Below, in pieces: positions 25,684 to 33,909 of a stretch of 38,860 bases of DNA. The position numbers and the translations under genes were made by a program. Within the stretch, counting starts at the first letter, position 1. Each line of letters opens with the position of its first letter. The stretch comes from Alphaproteobacteria bacterium (GTDB lineage Bacteria > Pseudomonadota > Alphaproteobacteria > Rhodobacterales > Rhodobacteraceae): positions 1 through 38,860 of the forward strand of contig JAUIIJ010000038.1 in the NCBI GenBank assembly GCA_030431825.1, given 5' to 3'. The notes below the pieces were generated by a model. That model saw only the letters and a list, made by a program, of their open reading frames with translations, did not search any database and was not told the origin of the DNA.

Positions 25684-28600
25684 GTGACCCGTATTTTTTC
25701 CAATTCCAAACGCCCGGTTCACCTCGGACGATTTCCGCTTGAAACCCTGGCGCGCGCGGCGGAGATGCCCGATCTTTCGAACGTTCCCGCAACGCGGCAA
25801 CTGTCATTCTCACGCAAGGACGATCCGGTTTCGATCGTGAATGCCATGCGGGACCATCAGGCGGTGATGGACGCGATCCGGGGCGGTTTCGTGAACGAGA
25901 CCAAATCCACCTGTCCGGATGATCCGGGCGAACGGGCGAACCACATCAAGGCCTTCTGCCATTTTGCCGACGCATCCATGGTCGGCATCGCGGAACTGCC
26001 GACCGCAGCACATCTGGCGCAGCCTTTCCGCAACCCTGATATAGACAGACTGGCCGACCGGCTCAGAACGCAACAGACCAGGACGCTGGCGTCGGGGATC
26101 GACATGGTGATGGCCGACCTGCGCGAGTCCATGGAGGCACCGCCGAAACCTGTTGCGGCCCATAGCCACGTGCTGGCAATCCTGATCGAACACCAACGCG
26201 ACCCCCGCGATGATGAACGCGGCTCCGACTGGATCCGGGACGCGCAGGATCATCGCGGCTGCATCCTCGCGTCGGAAGTTGCGGTGGTTCTGGCGAACTA
26301 TATCCGGCTTTTGGGATGGGAGGCGCAGGCGCACACGCAAAGCACGTCGGATGTCTGCCTGAACCGGGTCGCAGTCGCCGCAGGGCTCGCGATCCTGCAG
26401 GACGGTGCGCTGGTCAATCCTTTCGTCGGCACCCGTTACAGCCTCGCGGCCGTCACCACCACCTTCGCGATGCGGTGCGATCTGCCGCTGGCCGTCGCCG
26501 GCGGGCCATACCCCCTGAGCAAACGCCCGGCCTTGGCGGAGTATCCCTTTGACACACGCGATTTCGTGGAGGGTGGGCACCCGTTCGAAACCCTGCGCCG
26601 TGTTGAAAAGCCGACGACATATATCGACGAAGACCGCGTTGCCCGCGTTCCCAAACGTGCGGACATGTTCGCGCGGGCGCAGTTCGGTGAAATGGGCAAG
26701 CGCCTGCAGGACAGCGCGAAGGGAGGTCATTACGTGCGCAAATCGGCGCCGTCCTTTGCGCAGCGCCGGCTGCTGGGCGCGTTCACGCTGTTGCAGGATG
26801 GTGAGCCCGATCCCCAACGCCTTGCCGAGGATGCTTCGCGCAATGCCGAAAACCTCAAGGCGGTGAGCTATTTTCTCGGGGCGGATGCTGTCGGGCTCTC
26901 GGCCTGCCCGGACTGGACCTGGTATGCTCACGATGCGGTCGGGGCACCGATCGTACCCGAGCATGATCAGGCGGTGTCGATGGTCATCGACCAGGGTTTC
27001 GAAACCATGGAGGGCGCCAGCGGCGACGACTGGATCGCGGTCAGCCAGTCGATGCGCGCCTACCTGCGATTTTCACTGATCGGGGGGGTGGTCGCGCAGC
27101 ATTTGCGCAACCTCGGCTACAAGGCCAAGGCCCACACGGTGATGGACGGCGAAGTCCTGCAACCGCCCCTGCTGCTGCTCTCGGGCATGGGCGAGGTCAG
27201 CCGGATCGGCGAGGTCATCCTGAACCCGTTCCTGGGCCCCCGCCTGAAATCGGGTGTGGTGACAACAGACATGCCGATGACCCATGACAGGCCGATTGAC
27301 TTCGGCCTGCAGAAATTCTGTGAATCCTGCAACAAATGTGCCCGCGAATGCCCCTCTGGAGCGATCACCGCCGGTCCAAAGCTGATGTTCAACGGTTATG
27401 AAATCTGGAAATCCGACAGCCAGAAATGCACCACCTACCGGGTGACACAACCGGGCGGCGCGATGTGCGGGCGCTGCATGAAAACCTGCCCGTGGAATCT
27501 TGAAGGGTTGTTCGTCGAAAAGCCGTTCCGTTGGGCCGCGATGAACATGCCATCGGCCGCGCCCCTGCTGGCCTGGCTGGACGATGCGCTTGACAAGGGC
27601 ACGATCAACCCGGTCAAGAAATGGTGGTGGGATCTGGAACTGGACGAAGATGGCGGCTATCACCCGGCCAAAACGCCGGTCAACCACCGGGAGTTGCAGA
27701 AAGATCTCGACCTCAGGTACGAAGATCAGACGCTGGCCGCCTACCCGGCGAACCTGGCCCCGCATCCCTATGCCTACCCGTTCCCGATGAACCGCGAACA
27801 GGGCATCGAAGCCTATCAGGCGATGATCACCGCCGAGGAATACCAGAAACGTCTGGCAGCGGGCGAAACCGACGGGCTGGCGCATGAATACAGGGCCGAT
27901 GTCACCAGCCCGGTCCTGCATGTGGAGATCTCGCTGGCGCAGGACATGGCGCCGGGCATTACAAAATACGAATTGCGTGCGCTGGACGGGGGTGGCCTGC
28001 CCGAATGGCAGGCGGGCGCGCATATCGACATTGTCGTCGCCCCCGAGTTCCTGCGCCAGTATTCGCTCTGTGGCGATCCGGCCGACCGCTCGCGCTACCA
28101 GATCGCGGTCCTGCGAGAGGACGCGGGGCGTGGCGGCTCGCGCCTGCTGCACCGGATCTTTCGCGAGGGGCGCAAGATCTTCGTCTCGCGCCCCATCAAC
28201 CACTTCCCGGTCGCAGTTCCGGCGCGGCGTCATCTGTTGATGGGCGGCGGGATCGGGGTCACGCCAATGATCGCAATGGCGCATGAATTGCACGCGGGTG
28301 GCCACGATTTCGAGCTGCACTATTCGATCCCGTCCCGCGCAAGGGCCGGGTTCCTGCCCGACCTGTCCGGATTTGACTGGGCCGACCGGGTGCATCTGCA
28401 TATCTCGGACGAAGACGGCCGCGCGGATTTTGCGCGATTGATCGGACCCTACGAGGACGGAACGCATATCTATGCCTGTGGCGCGGACCGTTACATGCAG
28501 GCCGTCATGGACAGCGCCCGGCAAGCGGGCTTCCCGGAAAACGCGCGGCATCTCGAATATTTCTCGGTGCCGGAATTGCCTGACTACGAAAACCATCCGT

Positions 28601-28860
28601 TTCGCGTCAGATTGGCCCGATCGCAGCGCGAGCTTGAGATTCCGGCGGATCAAAGCATTGCCGACGTGCTTCAGGCCAGCGGGTTTGCAATCGACATCAA
28701 ATGTTCGGACGGCATCTGCGGCGTCTGCAAGTGCGGTTTGCTGGAGGGTGAGGTGGAACATCGCGACCTTGTGCTCTCCGCTCATCAGCGCGAGTCGTCC
28801 ATCATCACCTGTCAATCCCGCGCCACGCAGGCAGGCGGCATGCTCGAACTGGATCTGTAG
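25684..28860 (+). CDS. Self-sufficient reductive dehalogenase fused to flavin/[2Fe-2S] reductase
   Basis: The protein has 1058 residues. Residues 1-340 form a cobalamin-domain-like N-terminal half, 341-540 the cobalamin-binding RdhA core, and 541-610 two [4Fe-4S] sites (Cys546/549/552/556 and Cys582/595/598/602). After a linker comes an FNR-type module with RQYSLCG (FAD, 792-798), GGGIGVTPM (NAD(P), 854-862) and a plant-type ferredoxin (Cys1007/1012/1015/1043). This order matches aerobic BhbA-type dehalogenases and not the respiratory type: there is no twin-arginine leader and no rdhB. It should act in the cytoplasm with NAD(P)H, removing halogen from aromatic or similar compounds. Candidate proton-relay residues are Tyr414 and Lys480, by analogy with NpRdhA. 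GTG 25684 has AGGTGA 7 nt upstream. The 163 nt before it carry no clear terminator. The substrate is unknown. Confidence 0.9.
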   Translation: MTRIFSNSKRPVHLGRFPLETLARAAEMPDLSNVPATRQLSFSRKDDPVSIVNAMRDHQAVMDAIRGGFVNETKSTCPDDPGERANHIKAFCHFADASMVGIAELPTAAHLAQPFRNPDIDRLADRLRTQQTRTLASGIDMVMADLRESMEAPPKPVAAHSHVLAILIEHQRDPRDDERGSDWIRDAQDHRGCILASEVAVVLANYIRLLGWEAQAHTQSTSDVCLNRVAVAAGLAILQDGALVNPFVGTRYSLAAVTTTFAMRCDLPLAVAGGPYPLSKRPALAEYPFDTRDFVEGGHPFETLRRVEKPTTYIDEDRVARVPKRADMFARAQFGEMGKRLQDSAKGGHYVRKSAPSFAQRRLLGAFTLLQDGEPDPQRLAEDASRNAENLKAVSYFLGADAVGLSACPDWTWYAHDAVGAPIVPEHDQAVSMVIDQGFETMEGASGDDWIAVSQSMRAYLRFSLIGGVVAQHLRNLGYKAKAHTVMDGEVLQPPLLLLSGMGEVSRIGEVILNPFLGPRLKSGVVTTDMPMTHDRPIDFGLQKFCESCNKCARECPSGAITAGPKLMFNGYEIWKSDSQKCTTYRVTQPGGAMCGRCMKTCPWNLEGLFVEKPFRWAAMNMPSAAPLLAWLDDALDKGTINPVKKWWWDLELDEDGGYHPAKTPVNHRELQKDLDLRYEDQTLAAYPANLAPHPYAYPFPMNREQGIEAYQAMITAEEYQKRLAAGETDGLAHEYRADVTSPVLHVEISLAQDMAPGITKYELRALDGGGLPEWQAGAHIDIVVAPEFLRQYSLCGDPADRSRYQIAVLREDAGRGGSRLLHRIFREGRKIFVSRPINHFPVAVPARRHLLMGGGIGVTPMIAMAHELHAGGHDFELHYSIPSRARAGFLPDLSGFDWADRVHLHISDEDGRADFARLIGPYEDGTHIYACGADRYMQAVMDSARQAGFPENARHLEYFSVPELPDYENHPFRVRLARSQRELEIPADQSIADVLQASGFAIDIKCSDGICGVCKCGLLEGEVEHRDLVLSAHQRESSIITCQSRATQAGGMLELDL

Positions 28861-28886
28861 AGACCGGGCGACTTGTGCCAAACATA

Positions 28887-28914
28887 TTTACAAAACTAGA
28901 AACATAGTTATATT
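28887..28914 (+). promoter_or_regulatory. arsR promoter with operator in the spacer
   Basis: TTTACA (28887-28892) and TATATT (28909-28914) are separated by 16 bp. The inverted repeat AACTA-N6-TAGTT (28894-28909) fills the spacer exactly, a typical ArsR-family operator position. The -10 box ends 6 nt before the A of the ATG, and no ribosome site is present, so transcription should start at or next to the start codon. The boxes and repeat are directly seen; function is inferred. Confidence 0.7.
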
Positions 28915-28920
28915 GACGGC

Positions 28921-29235
28921 ATGACAACACATGGTTCAGTCGTTCACGCGCTTGCTGCCCTTGGCCATGATGCCCGCCTTGCAATCTTTCGACTGCTGGT
29001 GCGCGCGGGCCATGACGGGCTGAATGTCGGGGATATCGGGCACGAGCTTGGCATACCCGCGTCAACCCTTGCCCACCATCTCAAGTCGCTGGTCGAGGCC
29101 GGACTGGTCGTTCAGGAACGTATGGGACGCCAGATCGTGAACCGGGTGGACTATGACGTGATGCAGCGAACCGTTTCGTTTCTCACCGCCGAATGCTGTG
29201 TCGGGGTCAAGCTCACACGGGACGATGCCGCCTGA
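28921..29235 (+). CDS. arsR: ArsR/SmtB family metalloregulator
   Basis: This 104-residue repressor has the winged-helix fold LGHDARLAIFRLLVRAG, VGDIGHELGIPASTLAHHLKSLVEAGLVVQERMGR and a C-terminal FLTAECCVG segment. The vicinal Cys92-Cys93 could bind a thiophilic metalloid such as As(III) or Sb(III), as in ArsR proteins that use C-terminal cysteines. The classic alpha-3 CVC motif is absent. The gene probably controls itself and the downstream permeases. A consensus-like promoter with an embedded inverted repeat lies directly upstream, and no Shine-Dalgarno is visible before the ATG, so the message may be leaderless. It could also respond to a compound related to the adjacent dehalogenase, but no sequence feature shows this. 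Confidence 0.9.
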   Translation: MTTHGSVVHALAALGHDARLAIFRLLVRAGHDGLNVGDIGHELGIPASTLAHHLKSLVEAGLVVQERMGRQIVNRVDYDVMQRTVSFLTAECCVGVKLTRDDAA

Positions 29236-29289
29236 GTCCCTTCGATTTCCGGGATAAATTTTCGAGGCAGATTTTTCGGGCAAAAGAAA

Positions 29290-29309
29290 CTATTTATCTA
29301 GGATAATAG
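29290..29309 (+). promoter_or_regulatory. Imperfect inverted repeat before the ArsP-type gene
   Basis: CTATTTATC (29290-29298), TAG, then GATAATAG (29302-29309) form an inverted repeat with one unpaired base. The AACTAT start resembles the arm of the arsR operator. It lies immediately before ATG 29312; GATAAT (29302-29307) may be a -10 box, while AGGA (29300-29303) could serve as ribosome site. A second ArsR site is plausible. Confidence 0.45.
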
Positions 29310-29311
29310 AC

Positions 29312-30364
29312 ATGATTACGCTCACGCAAACCACCCGCGCCCGTGTGGCCGCCATCACCCACAAGCTCTGGACCAACGAGCGGATCTGGCTGGTGTCACT
29401 CGGCATTCTGGCGCTCCTGTTGTTGTTCGATCCGGCCCAGGCTGCGCAGAGTGCCCGGTTCACCGTGATGAATCTGGCGGATGTCGCGCCCTTCCTCGTG
29501 CTGTCGATCGGCATCGCCGCCTATGCCGGGGCAACGGGCGCGGACGGGTTGATCGCACGGGCCTTTACCGGCGCACCTGCGATGATGATCCTTGTGGCGG
29601 CCCTCGCCGGGGGGCTTTCGCCCTTCTGCTCCTGCGGCGTCATTCCGTTGATTGCCGCGTTGCTCTCGATGGGCGTGCCGCTGTCGGCGGTGATGGCGTT
29701 CTGGCTGGCGTCGCCGGTGATGGACCCGTCGATGTTCGTGCTGACCACCGGCGTTCTGGGTGTCGAATTCGCCATTGCAAAGACGATCGCCGCAATCGGG
29801 TTGGGGATAGTCGGCGGCACCATCGTGCATCTGCTGGCAAAGTCAGGTGGATTGTCCGACCCGTTGCGCGACAACATCGGCAATGGCGGCTGCGGCGGGG
29901 CCAGGGTTCGCACCCCGCAACCTGTCGTCTGGGCCTTCTGGCAGGACAACGAGAGGGTCTCGAAATTCATCCGCGAAGGCATCAGGACAACGCTGTTCCT
30001 GGCGAAATGGCTCACGCTCGCCTTCGTGCTGGAGAGCCTGATGCTGGCATGGCTGCCCGCCGATCTTGTGGCGCGCACTCTGGGCGGCACCGGTCTCGCC
30101 CCCATCGGCATCGCGACCCTGGTCGGCGTGCCCGCCTATCTCAACGGCTACGCTGCGCTGCCGCTGGTGGGCGGTTTGATCGGGCAAGGCATGGCACCGG
30201 GTGCCGGGTTGGCATTTCTGGTGGCCGGTGGTGTGACCTCGCTGCCGGCGGCAATCGCGGTCTGGGCACTGGTCAAACGCCCCGTCTTCCTGTTGTATCT
30301 CGCCATCGCACTCGGCGGTTCCTTCGTTTCCGGACTGGCATTCCAGCTCTGGAACGCGCTCTGA
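29312..30364 (+). CDS. arsP: ArsP/DUF318-type permease
   Basis: The 350-residue membrane protein has about eight to ten hydrophobic segments. The signature GGLSPFCSCGVIPLIAALL (Cys106, Cys108) and the second-half counterpart LVGVPAYLNGYAALPLVGGL identify the predicted permease family (DUF318) that includes ArsP, an exporter of trivalent organoarsenicals. A soluble loop near 175-215 contains GNGGCGGA (Cys194). The gene follows arsR by 76 nt and precedes an MFS gene by 26 nt. By analogy it expels methylarsenite-like or other thiophilic compounds. Many DUF318 members have no known substrate, so the ArsP label rests partly on the arsR neighbour. Confidence 0.8.
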   Translation: MITLTQTTRARVAAITHKLWTNERIWLVSLGILALLLLFDPAQAAQSARFTVMNLADVAPFLVLSIGIAAYAGATGADGLIARAFTGAPAMMILVAALAGGLSPFCSCGVIPLIAALLSMGVPLSAVMAFWLASPVMDPSMFVLTTGVLGVEFAIAKTIAAIGLGIVGGTIVHLLAKSGGLSDPLRDNIGNGGCGGARVRTPQPVVWAFWQDNERVSKFIREGIRTTLFLAKWLTLAFVLESLMLAWLPADLVARTLGGTGLAPIGIATLVGVPAYLNGYAALPLVGGLIGQGMAPGAGLAFLVAGGVTSLPAAIAVWALVKRPVFLLYLAIALGGSFVSGLAFQLWNAL

Positions 30365-30390
30365 ACCCGTCGCGAGAGGGTGGCGTCCGC

Positions 30391-31602
30391 ATGATCACGG
30401 AACAGACCAGAACCATCTCGGCGCTCGGACTGGTCCAGATCCTGTCATGGGGCAGCACCTTTTACCTGATGGCCCCGCTGGCGCAGGATATGGCGCGGGA
30501 TACCGGCTGGGACATGAGCCTGTTGTCCGCGGGCGTGTCACTTGGCCTGCTTGTCTCCGGCCTTGGCGCACCGACCATCGGCAGGTGGATTGCGCATGGC
30601 GGCGGGCGGGCGACCCTGTCGTTCGGCATGATGTGCATCGCCGCGGGTCTTGTCGTGCTCGGTCTGGCACCGTCGCCCCTGGTGTATCTTGTCGGCTGGA
30701 GCGTCATCGGCGTCGGGATGGCGGCCGGGCTGTATGATGCCGCATTCTCGACGCTCGGCTACATCTATGGCCGGAATGCCCGGTCCGCGATCACGCAGCT
30801 GACGCTGTGGGGCGGGTTTGCCAGCACGATCTGCTGGCCTTTGTCCGCGTGGCTGGTCGAGTTGCACGGCTGGCGCGTCACCTGCCTGATTTACGCGGCC
30901 ATACATCTGACGGTGACCGTTCCGATATGTCTGTTCCTTCTGCCCCGCGCGGCGGCACAAGCAGGACACCCCGACAGGGACCCCACCGCTCCGTCGCCGG
31001 CACGCATCGGCGCGCGAGATCTGCGGTTTTTCTGCGTCGCGGTGATCGGCGTGATCTTGTCGTTGCTTGCGACCATCTGGTCCATCCACATGGTGACCAT
31101 TCTGACATCCAGCGGCCTTAGCACCGCCGCCGCAATCGGGCTGGGCACATTGATCGGTCCGGCGCAGGTGGGCGCGCGCGTGCTCGAAATGCTGGGCCGC
31201 GGGCGTCACCATCCGATCTGGACGACCGCCGCCTCCACGGGGCTGATCCTCCTGGGGTTTGCCGGTCTGCAAATGGGCCTGCCGGCATCGGCGGCACTGA
31301 TCGCGTTTGGGGCTGGAAACGGCCTGTGGTCAATCGCGCGGGGGGCATTGCCGCTGGCGCTGTTCGGCGTCGGGACCTATGCGGAAACCATGGGAAGACT
31401 AGCGCGGCCTATGCTGCTGGCCAGCGCGGTGGCGCCGCTTGTCGGGGGGTTCCTGATCGACGGGATCGGCCCCGGCGCAACGATGACGACGCTTGCGGCG
31501 CTTGCAATCATACCCTGCATCGCCACCGTAATTCTCTATCGCTGGATCCTGCGTGAAAAACGTCAGGTCGGCCGCTCGAACGACGTGAAACCGCACCTCT
31601 GA
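30391..31602 (+). CDS. Major facilitator superfamily transporter
   Basis: The 403-residue protein has about twelve membrane segments in two halves. The start region ALGLVQILSWGSTFYLMAPLAQDMA and the second-segment loop APTIGRWIAHGGGR (a form of the MFS motif A) identify the superfamily. The central loop (about 190-215) is charged. ATG 30391 has GAGAGGG upstream; reading further upstream would overlap the permease gene in another frame. The linkage with arsR and the ArsP-type gene suggests efflux of arsenic species or of a related toxic compound. MFS members such as ArsK have that role, but direction and substrate cannot be read from the sequence. The convergent MBL-fold gene ends 26 nt away. 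Confidence 0.82.
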   Translation: MITEQTRTISALGLVQILSWGSTFYLMAPLAQDMARDTGWDMSLLSAGVSLGLLVSGLGAPTIGRWIAHGGGRATLSFGMMCIAAGLVVLGLAPSPLVYLVGWSVIGVGMAAGLYDAAFSTLGYIYGRNARSAITQLTLWGGFASTICWPLSAWLVELHGWRVTCLIYAAIHLTVTVPICLFLLPRAAAQAGHPDRDPTAPSPARIGARDLRFFCVAVIGVILSLLATIWSIHMVTILTSSGLSTAAAIGLGTLIGPAQVGARVLEMLGRGRHHPIWTTAASTGLILLGFAGLQMGLPASAALIAFGAGNGLWSIARGALPLALFGVGTYAETMGRLARPMLLASAVAPLVGGFLIDGIGPGATMTTLAALAIIPCIATVILYRWILREKRQVGRSNDVKPHL

Positions 31603-31628
31603 CCGATTGCGGCGCAGCACCACCGGCC

Positions 31629-32549
31629 TCAGGCACTCGCCAGCCGGAACCGGGCCTGAGACGAGAGCCGGCCCAGCGGCGAGATCATCGACCGCCCGGC
31701 GAGATCGACAAGATGCGCGAACACATTGCGTTCGGCGGCCGGCAAAAGAGCGGGCTGAACATCGGTATAGATGCGTTCGGCAAGGTCGCGCGCCGTCGCC
31801 GGCCCCGAGCCAAGTGCCGCCAGGATCGCCGCCTCGCGGCCCTTTCGATGACTGACGAGCCAGTCCAGCCTGCCCGACGGGTCGGTGACAGGCGCCCCGT
31901 GGCCCGGATAGAACACCCGCCAGTCGCGTTCGGCAAGCCGATGACAGGACAGCATGAAATCGGTCAGATCCCCGTCAGGCGGTGAGACCAGCGAGCTGGC
32001 CCACCCCATCACGTGATCTGCGGTAAAACACCGGTCCTGCCAGCCGAGCGCGATATGGTTGCCGATGTGACCCGGCGTATGAATGACCTCGAGCGCCCAG
32101 CCGTCGCCCTCGATCGTATCGCCATCCGACACCGCGTGATCGGGTTCAAAGGTCTCGTCGATGCCCTCGCCCCCGCCCGCCAGGCCGTCGGCGGCCAGTC
32201 GCTCCATCACCGCGCTGCGCCCCGCGTAGGCGGCACCGAATGCAAGGATCGGCGCTCCCGTATGCTGCGACAGGGGGCGGGCAAGCGGCGAATGGTCCAG
32301 ATGGGCATGGCTCACCACGATATGCGTGATGTTCTGCCCCGGCGCCACCGCACCCAGGATCGCGTCGAGATGCGCCGGATCCTGCGGGCCGGGATCGATC
32401 ACGGCCAAACCGCGCGTCCCAAGCAGGTAGGTGTTGGTGCCGCGATAGGTCATCGGCGACGGGTTCGGCGCAAGAACGCGCCGCAAACCGGGTTCCAGCG
32501 TTTCGGGGATACCCGCAATCGGGTTGAAATCGTCTGGCGGTTGGGTCAT
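31629..32549 (-). CDS. MBL-fold metallo-hydrolase (LACTB2-like)
   Basis: This 306-residue metallo-beta-lactamase-fold enzyme shows the metal-binding motif SHAHLDH (His81, His83, Asp85, His86), TPGHIGNH (His161), TADHVMG (Asp178) and YPGHGAP further on. The opening PNPSPMTYRGTNTYLLG and the C-terminal winged-helix-like region (ATARDLAERIYTDV) resemble the LACTB2 group, whose members act on RNA or thioesters. The physiological substrate here is unknown. It is divergent from the histidine kinase gene, only 40 nt apart, so the two promoters must overlap. The ATG at 32549 gives the normal N-terminus. Confidence 0.9.
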   Translation of the reverse strand: MTQPPDDFNPIAGIPETLEPGLRRVLAPNPSPMTYRGTNTYLLGTRGLAVIDPGPQDPAHLDAILGAVAPGQNITHIVVSHAHLDHSPLARPLSQHTGAPILAFGAAYAGRSAVMERLAADGLAGGGEGIDETFEPDHAVSDGDTIEGDGWALEVIHTPGHIGNHIALGWQDRCFTADHVMGWASSLVSPPDGDLTDFMLSCHRLAERDWRVFYPGHGAPVTDPSGRLDWLVSHRKGREAAILAALGSGPATARDLAERIYTDVQPALLPAAERNVFAHLVDLAGRSMISPLGRLSSQARFRLASA

Positions 32550-32589
32550 TGCGCTTCCTCTTGCCGTGGCGGCCCGATAGGCTTAGCCC

Positions 32590-33909
32590 ATGTTCTTCCG
32601 GTGGCTCAAACAATATATGCCGCGCAGCCTGTATGGACGGGCGGCTCTGATCCTGATTCTGCCGGTTGTGAGCATGCAACTGGTGGTTTCCGTGGCCTTT
32701 ATCCAGCGCCACCTCGAAGATGTCACCAGCCAGATGTCCTCGACACTGGTCAGGGAACTGGATGTGATCGTTTCCGAAGCCGCCACTGCGGACACACCGC
32801 AAGAGGCGCTGGAATTGATGCGGCCTTTCCTGTCCGCATTCCAGATGGATGTGCAGTTTGTCGCACCCGACGCGGTGCCCAAGAGCGATTATATCCGGTG
32901 GTATGATTACTCTGCCCGCGTCGTCCGCCAGACCGTGCGCGATTCGATGCCCGATCTGCTGGCTGCCACATTCCCCGACAACCGGTCGATCCAACTGTAT
33001 TTCCGATCCGAATTCGGCCCCGCCCGGATCAGTTTCAGCCGCCGCAGCGTGACCGCCGCCGCCCCGCACCAATTGATCGTGACGATGGTGTTTTTCGGAG
33101 CGTTGATGACGATCATCGCCTTTGTCTACATGCGCAACCAGCTGCGTCCGATCACCCGGCTGGCCAATGCGGCGCAGGCATTCGGGCGCGGCAGGACCGT
33201 GCCTTACACGCCAACGGGCGCGATCGAGGTGCGCGCCGCGGGCGGTGCGTTCCTGGATATGCGGTCGCGGATAGAGCGCCAGATCGAGCAGCGCACGCTG
33301 ATGCTGTCCGGGGTTAGCCACGATCTGCGCACGCCGCTGACCCGGCTCAAGCTCGGCCTGTCGATGATCGACGAGGACGACGCCGAGCCCCTGCTGCGGG
33401 ACGTGGACGAGATGCAGCGTCTGCTCGACGCGTTTCTCGACTTTTCCAGGGGGGTTGCCGAAGGCGAGCCCGAGGCGACCGATCCGCATGACCTCGTCCG
33501 CCGGATCGTCGAGGATGCGCAACGTGCCGGCACCCAGGTGCAACTGGGAGAGATGGCCGGTGAGGGCATGGTCATGTTGCGGCCAATGGCGATCCGCAGG
33601 GCACTGGAGAATCTGATCGGAAACGCGGTGCGCTATGGCTCCCGCGCCGAGGTCTCTGTCGTATTGCTCGAAAAATCGCTGCGCATTCGCGTCGAGGATG
33701 ACGGCCCCGGCATCCCCGCCGATCAGCGCGCCGAATCGATCCGCCCGTTCTCGCGGCTGGACCCGTCGCGCAACCAGAACCGCGGCAGCGGGGTCGGGCT
33801 TGGCCTCGCCATCGTGACCGACGTGGCGCGCGCGCATGGCGGCGCGCTGCGGCTTGGTACAAGCGAAACTCTCGGCGGGCTCTGCGCGGATATCGTGATC
33901 GCGCGTTAG
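32590..33909 (+). CDS. EnvZ-like sensor histidine kinase
   Basis: This 439-residue inner-membrane kinase has membrane segments at about 17-39 and 160-181 flanking a periplasmic sensor of some 120 residues. A HAMP region follows (RPITRLANAAQAFGRG), then the H box GVSHDLRTPLTRLKLGL with phospho-acceptor His244, an N box ENLIGNAVRYGS, and G boxes EDDGPGIPADQ and GSGVGLGLAIV. The layout is that of EnvZ-type kinases. No response regulator gene lies on either side, so its partner must be elsewhere on the chromosome. The stop codon overlaps that of the convergent lytic transglycosylase (shared TTAG). The signal sensed is unknown. Confidence 0.92.
   Translation: MFFRWLKQYMPRSLYGRAALILILPVVSMQLVVSVAFIQRHLEDVTSQMSSTLVRELDVIVSEAATADTPQEALELMRPFLSAFQMDVQFVAPDAVPKSDYIRWYDYSARVVRQTVRDSMPDLLAATFPDNRSIQLYFRSEFGPARISFSRRSVTAAAPHQLIVTMVFFGALMTIIAFVYMRNQLRPITRLANAAQAFGRGRTVPYTPTGAIEVRAAGGAFLDMRSRIERQIEQRTLMLSGVSHDLRTPLTRLKLGLSMIDEDDAEPLLRDVDEMQRLLDAFLDFSRGVAEGEPEATDPHDLVRRIVEDAQRAGTQVQLGEMAGEGMVMLRPMAIRRALENLIGNAVRYGSRAEVSVVLLEKSLRIRVEDDGPGIPADQRAESIRPFSRLDPSRNQNRGSGVGLGLAIVTDVARAHGGALRLGTSETLGGLCADIVIAR

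Noticed and set aside
25684..28860. Epoxyqueuosine reductase (QueG), a relative with a similar cobalamin and iron-sulfur core
   Set aside because: QueG is about 350-400 residues with no reductase fusion; the length, N-terminal pseudo-repeat and FNR/ferredoxin tail fit aerobic dehalogenases.
27073..28881. Long minus-strand frame opposite the dehalogenase reductase module
   Set aside because: The plus strand encodes the FAD, NAD and ferredoxin motifs with all ligands; the antisense frame is a codon-bias artefact.
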